In this document: piece by piece, positions 60,041 through 64,000 of the stretch
Layout of the letters: the number at the start of each line of letters is the position of its first letter
Numbering within the stretch: the stretch's first letter is position 1
Assembly: GCF_009796825.1 (NCBI RefSeq)
Contig: NZ_CP047030.1
Coordinates: 896,001 to 960,000 of the forward strand
Length of the DNA stretch: 64,000 bases
Direction: 5' to 3'
From: Algibacter sp. L3A6
Lineage (GTDB): Bacteria > Bacteroidota > Bacteroidia > Flavobacteriales > Flavobacteriaceae
Translations under genes and position numbers: made by a program
The notes under the pieces: generated by a model
Told to the model about the DNA's origin: nothing
Seen by the model: the letters and a program-made list of their open reading frames with translations, nothing else
The model's database searches: none

Positions 60041-61669
60041 TTATTTTTTATCAAAAGTGATTCTTGTAGCTAAAATATGCGCACAAGGTCCTTTTGTCAT
60101 TTTATTTTTATAAAACTCATTACAGTTACATTTAGCATCTGTAATTTTTAAATCTTTATCAATTAATACAACCGTATTATAACTGTTACTTACTGTGGCG
60201 GTTAACAATACTTTCCCGTTCTGTTCTGTAATTTTTAAGTTAGCAACCGCACCTTGTTCCATTAATCTATATGCATCCTTATCTGTTTCACTAGAAAAAC
60301 GAAGCGATTCTATATCAATACCGTCACGTTTTAATTCACGTACACGGTAAACTTTATTTTTAAGATCATAAATTACTTTACCGGCTTGCGCAAAAGTTTC
60401 CATGGATTTACTAACCGTAGTAACATCTAAATTTAGGTTTTTAGCCAAATCTGTTTCACTTGAAAACCACGTATTTCGTAATTCTAAATAAATACTTTGC
60501 ATAGTTGTAGCGGGCACTAATGTACGAGGTGCTAATAATTCTAATTGGCTAGACTGTGTCCAATCGTTCGCTGTCCACCCAGAAAGTCCCAATGTAAAAT
60601 ACATGTCATTGGTTAAATGTGCCGTGTAAAATGAAGGCATGCCGTTACCTAAAAGATGAACGCTAAATTTGTTGGTTATTGGCAGTAATCGTTCTAAAAG
60701 TAAAATACGCCTGCGTCCCCAAACTCTAATTTCTTCATGTTCATCTCCTTTATAAATCGATTGATTACAAACAATTTCAATATTCCAAGGTTCGAAAACT
60801 GCAATAATAGGTTCATTTGGTTTCAGGATATATTTAATAGACCGAGGGCCTTTACGTTCTTTGTTTCTTTTTAAAACTGAAATAAAATTGGCTATATCAA
60901 TAGCTTCTAGTTCAAAAGATACTTTTTTAGTGGTCATTGCTGTACTCACTTGTAAAAAGCCACGAACCCAACTATCGGGCAAATCAATTTTTACTTCTTT
61001 ATAATTATCTTCACCCGTTGTTTTAACATCAAAACCTTTAGGATCTATTTTAAAATCTGTCTCTTTATAAGTTCTTATTTTCTGAAACTCTTCATATAAT
61101 TTCTTAGAATAATCAATGTTTGTGGTACCACATTTAAATTCATTAATATCTTTAAACACATCATATCCACAAGATAATTTGCCGTAAACAGATTCATCTT
61201 TACTAAAACATTCAAAAAAAACTTGATCTGGATGCACCGTTATTACCGGATCTAAAACCATCCAAGCATCCATATCTCTTTTGTACAAAAACTTAAAATA
61301 GGCACTTTGTGCTTTATAATAAGGTTTCATTATAGAATCGCGCTCTTTACGAAGTCCTTCCATTTTAGCACGTACCTCATGAATTTCTGAACGCAATTTG
61401 GATAAATCGGAACTAGCCTCCGATAACCAAATCTCTTCCTGGCCTTTTAACCAAGCCAAGTAAGCCGAATTATCTTTTGGTTGAAAATTAAAATCTGCAA
61501 CCACAACATGATGCAATGCAGAAATAGCTTCTCTAAACGGAATTTTTTTATCCAAAGTCCCTACAAAAAATGTAGGATCACGCAGCACATCTGGAGCAAA
61601 ACTAACATTAGTGCTAGACACTCCATTATTAACAGCACTTCCGCCTCCGTATTTATAATTAAATTGCAT
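60041..61669 (-). CDS. Winged-helix/SWIM zinc-finger protein (retron-associated, WHSWIM-like)
   Basis: A 542-residue cytosolic protein. It has a coiled coil (about 85-115), a large central region of unknown fold, a winged-helix-like segment (about 399-443; FSSETDLAKNLNLDVTTVSKSMETF-type), and a C-terminal SWIM zinc finger CxC-x12-CxH (Cys514, Cys516, Cys529, His531). SWIM domains bind DNA or protein. It starts 4 bases after the ARM-type gene and is followed by the ncRNA and RT, so it is part of the retron operon. A role as effector or as a DNA-binding partner of the msDNA is inference. Confidence 0.83.
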   Translation of the reverse strand: MQFNYKYGGGSAVNNGVSSTNVSFAPDVLRDPTFFVGTLDKKIPFREAISALHHVVVADFNFQPKDNSAYLAWLKGQEEIWLSEASSDLSKLRSEIHEVRAKMEGLRKERDSIMKPYYKAQSAYFKFLYKRDMDAWMVLDPVITVHPDQVFFECFSKDESVYGKLSCGYDVFKDINEFKCGTTNIDYSKKLYEEFQKIRTYKETDFKIDPKGFDVKTTGEDNYKEVKIDLPDSWVRGFLQVSTAMTTKKVSFELEAIDIANFISVLKRNKERKGPRSIKYILKPNEPIIAVFEPWNIEIVCNQSIYKGDEHEEIRVWGRRRILLLERLLPITNKFSVHLLGNGMPSFYTAHLTNDMYFTLGLSGWTANDWTQSSQLELLAPRTLVPATTMQSIYLELRNTWFSSETDLAKNLNLDVTTVSKSMETFAQAGKVIYDLKNKVYRVRELKRDGIDIESLRFSSETDKDAYRLMEQGAVANLKITEQNGKVLLTATVSNSYNTVVLIDKDLKITDAKCNCNEFYKNKMTKGPCAHILATRITFDKK

Positions 61670-61673
61670 GTTT

Positions 61674-64000
61674 TTAATTTGATTTTATTAATAACGGAAC
61701 TTCAATTTCTGGAAAAACATCATATATACTCAGTAAAACATCAATGTTATTGCTTCTATCTTTTATGGTTTTTGTACCAAGAATACTGTTTATTAAACGT
61801 ACAGTCATTTCGGCGACCACCTTACTTTTAACAGATTCTTGTTCTAAAAAAGCATAAATTCTTGTTTTAGTTGCACGATGTGTATTAATATTAAATAAGC
61901 TCGTTTTAAAATATGTTTCCAGTTTTAAAATAACATCTGGAGCATCCTTAGCATATGTTTCTAAATAGTTAGTTACAAAAAACTGCATATCCTTTGTAGG
62001 ATGCTCTTGTAGTTTCATTAGTAACGGCAAACCTTTCTCCTCGCTAAAATGAGCTGTTATCATTTTTCTACCAAAAGCTTGTACTTCATTTTTAGTATGG
62101 TCACAAGCGTATAACAGTATGTTAACTGTCCAGTTTTTTTCTTCTATACTTCTTTCAAAATAATCGCACGCCCAATCTATAATATCTTGCCAAGTCGAGT
62201 TAAAAATTAATAATGCCTTTTCTAACTCATAATTAATCTTCGGAATGTGTAACTGGAAATAATCTTGAAGCATTTTACGTATTTCAAAAACATCTGAATT
62301 ACCTAAAGAGACTAATTTATCAACAGGCAAGGTATTTAAATCTATATGTTGTTTAAATAAAGGAAGGCCAAGTTTTTGAGCATACTCATAATGAGAAAGC
62401 ACAAGTTTAAACATAAACTCATGAGAAATATCATTTAAATAATGCTTATAGTTTTCTGTTAACAAGCTGTAACAATTGGCATGTAAACCATCATATTTTT
62501 CGGCATCAATTAATACAATAAGTAAGCTATTAAAAAGACTTGTTTTGAAATCTGTGTCTAAATTAACCAAACGCTCTATAGTTGGTTGTATTGCTGTGCG
62601 TACTTCTTCGTATTCAGAAAAACAAAAACCGCTAATCTTTTTACTATTCTCTAGTAAAAAATGATCCGGAAACTGAGATAACAACTCAATACCAACTTGC
62701 CTTAATCTAGCATCATCAGAATTAATATATTCATCTATCGAATCTTTAAATAATAAGAATGTTTCTATTTTATTGTGCTTAGCTAAATTAGCCGCAAATA
62801 ATTTATTTGTAACACTATTAGAAGATGCCAATTTATTAATCTCCTCCAAAGATACATCACTCAATAAGCTCCCAAAAGTCGTATTTCCTATTAAATTGTT
62901 TACCTCTAAAAGATAAGCTTCCGTATAGATAGAATGTGATTGAAACAAGCCACTCAAAGCATTTAAATTAAGTATAAAATTGTATTTAGGAATACTTCCA
63001 TATAAAGTTTTTAAATAATCAATAACCTTTACTTCACCAGTTAGTAATAAACCGATTACAACTTCATCTCTGGAAAAGTAATCTCGTTCATAAAAATTAA
63101 GCCAACCAAGTCCTAATTCTATAGCTCTTTCATTTTTAGAACTTAATAATGCCAACATTATAGCATCTTCAGGTTGTAAGTTTTTATATTTATCTTTTAT
63201 AGATTCTAAAATAACCTCCAAAACTTTAGGATGATAATGAGAAACTAAACGTTGTAAATCTTCTAACAAAATTGAATCTAAAATACTTTTATTCTCCTTT
63301 ATAATTCGTAATGCGAAAAACACAGCTTCCTCACTCTTAGCATGACTTAAAACATACAGTACTTTTTCAGGATTGCTACTCCATACTTCTGGAAGAATTT
63401 CTGCTCGTTCTAGATCTTCCAACTTAATATCTTCAGAATAAAACCATTTAGTATTATCTCTGTTTAACAAAGTAGAATTACCATAAAGCACATACATTAG
63501 TGCAGAAAACTCATGATATCTTGGAAAGATTCGACGCTCGGTAATATAGCGTCTTTCTACAGAATTATAAATATAATTGTATTGCACATTAGAAGCATTT
63601 CTATCCGTTTTATCATTTAACGAAACTAACATAAACACTGCATAATCCAAATAACCAGATATGTTAGTTTTGCTTAATTTATAAACTAAGCTATAGGTGT
63701 TTTTATTAAAATATTTTTGTGTTTTAGATGAAAACGCAACAGAAGGATTCTCTTTCTTCTTTTCAATATCTACTGAAGTCCATTGCTGACCGCTATATAT
63801 ATAACTAGAAGTATATCCAGGTGTACTAACACCCATTCTTTTAGATAACAAGCCTAAAAACTGATAGTCGTCTAATAAATGGGATGATCGATAAATATAT
63901 CTAACAGATTTAAATGTGTTTACTTTTAATGGAATACTTTGAAGGAATTGATATAGCTCTTCCCTACCGGAATTTTCGATATAACTATATAAATAAACAT
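61674..64000 (-). CDS. Armadillo/HEAT-like repeat protein, partial (retron-associated)
   Basis: The frame is open from the stop at 61674 to the window edge, so at least 775 residues are encoded and the true start lies outside; a TTG at 63851 is only an internal codon. The chain is all-helical with repeated alpha-alpha units (for example LDSILLEDLQRLVSHYHPKVLEVILESI and NEVQAFGRKMITAHFSEEKGLPLLMKLQEHPTKD), typical of ARM/HEAT scaffolds. No catalytic motif is seen. It is the most upstream gene of the retron operon visible here, 4 bases before the SWIM gene. Confidence 0.8.
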   Translation of the reverse strand, partial: VYLYSYIENSGREELYQFLQSIPLKVNTFKSVRYIYRSSHLLDDYQFLGLLSKRMGVSTPGYTSSYIYSGQQWTSVDIEKKKENPSVAFSSKTQKYFNKNTYSLVYKLSKTNISGYLDYAVFMLVSLNDKTDRNASNVQYNYIYNSVERRYITERRIFPRYHEFSALMYVLYGNSTLLNRDNTKWFYSEDIKLEDLERAEILPEVWSSNPEKVLYVLSHAKSEEAVFFALRIIKENKSILDSILLEDLQRLVSHYHPKVLEVILESIKDKYKNLQPEDAIMLALLSSKNERAIELGLGWLNFYERDYFSRDEVVIGLLLTGEVKVIDYLKTLYGSIPKYNFILNLNALSGLFQSHSIYTEAYLLEVNNLIGNTTFGSLLSDVSLEEINKLASSNSVTNKLFAANLAKHNKIETFLLFKDSIDEYINSDDARLRQVGIELLSQFPDHFLLENSKKISGFCFSEYEEVRTAIQPTIERLVNLDTDFKTSLFNSLLIVLIDAEKYDGLHANCYSLLTENYKHYLNDISHEFMFKLVLSHYEYAQKLGLPLFKQHIDLNTLPVDKLVSLGNSDVFEIRKMLQDYFQLHIPKINYELEKALLIFNSTWQDIIDWACDYFERSIEEKNWTVNILLYACDHTKNEVQAFGRKMITAHFSEEKGLPLLMKLQEHPTKDMQFFVTNYLETYAKDAPDVILKLETYFKTSLFNINTHRATKTRIYAFLEQESVKSKVVAEMTVRLINSILGTKTIKDRSNNIDVLLSIYDVFPEIEVPLLIKSN

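Noticed and set aside
63849..63851. TTG as the start of the ARM-repeat protein
   Set aside because: The frame stays open on the minus strand to base 64000 with plausible coding sequence, so the real start is outside the window.
1..64000. CRISPR arrays, insertion sequences, prophage genes and rRNA
   Set aside because: I saw no regularly spaced direct repeats, transposase, integrase or phage structural genes, and no rRNA sequence.

Overview
The window is AT-rich chromosomal DNA from a member of the Flavobacteriaceae (Bacteroidota). Signs of this are the many exact Bacteroidota -7 promoter elements (TAnnTTTG) close to start codons, lineage-typical families (GYDIA-type GHMP kinase, HYC_CC_PP protein, DUF4294, a GatB-AspRS fusion), many short-signal lipoproteins, and very few Shine-Dalgarno sequences. 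The genus cannot be fixed from the sequence alone. Almost every base is accounted for; no intergenic gap exceeds 300 bases. I saw no CRISPR array, insertion sequence or rRNA, and there is one tRNA (Phe).

Layout. 1-5 kb: a TetR regulator and a short-chain dehydrogenase that share a palindromic operator, two tandem lipoprotein alpha/beta hydrolases, a methyltransferase and a lipoprotein. 5-12 kb: a membrane histidine kinase divergent from a kynurenine-catabolism cluster (kynureninase, kynurenine 3-monooxygenase, 3-hydroxyanthranilate dioxygenase, ACMS decarboxylase), followed by an O-methyltransferase and a DUF4268 protein. 12-16.6 kb: GNAT, hemolysin III and DUF4294 genes on the minus strand, then an M42 peptidase, a NUDIX hydrolase and a PrsW-like protease. 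16.7-20.3 kb: a three-gene biotin-dependent acyl-CoA carboxylase operon. 20.3-23.6 kb: a one-domain DEAD-box-like protein, YceI, and a divergent Crp/Fnr regulator and MFS exporter pair. 23.9-28.9 kb: an operon of a small protein that looks like a divergent GatC, GatA, and a GatB-AspRS fusion; together these would charge and amidate tRNA. 30.3-41.1 kb: a copper/heavy-metal efflux operon (HYC_CC_PP protein, CusA-type RND pump, TolC-type channel, P1B ATPase, DUF305 protein, CusB-type adaptor, metal-binding lipoprotein). 41.1-49.4 kb: tRNA-Phe, then coaX and an envelope block (beta-barrel, TPR protein, LptC, CBS-domain membrane protein, PpiD-like chaperone). 49.5-55.2 kb: a minus-strand set (GHMP kinase, YitT, lipoprotein, HerA-like ATPase, two secreted paralogues). 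55.3-58 kb: queE and a TPR histidine kinase.

The most interesting region is 58.2-64 kb, all on the minus strand. An armadillo/HEAT-like repeat protein that runs off the window is followed by a winged-helix/SWIM zinc-finger protein, then a 230-nt structured non-coding RNA, then a retron reverse transcriptase. The RNA has a 14-bp a1/a2 pairing and a 21-bp perfect msd stem. The RT carries the retron-specific NAxxH and VTG motifs and a YVDD active site. I read this as a complete or nearly complete retron anti-phage system, of the class that, from memory, is called type XIII (ARM + WHSWIM).
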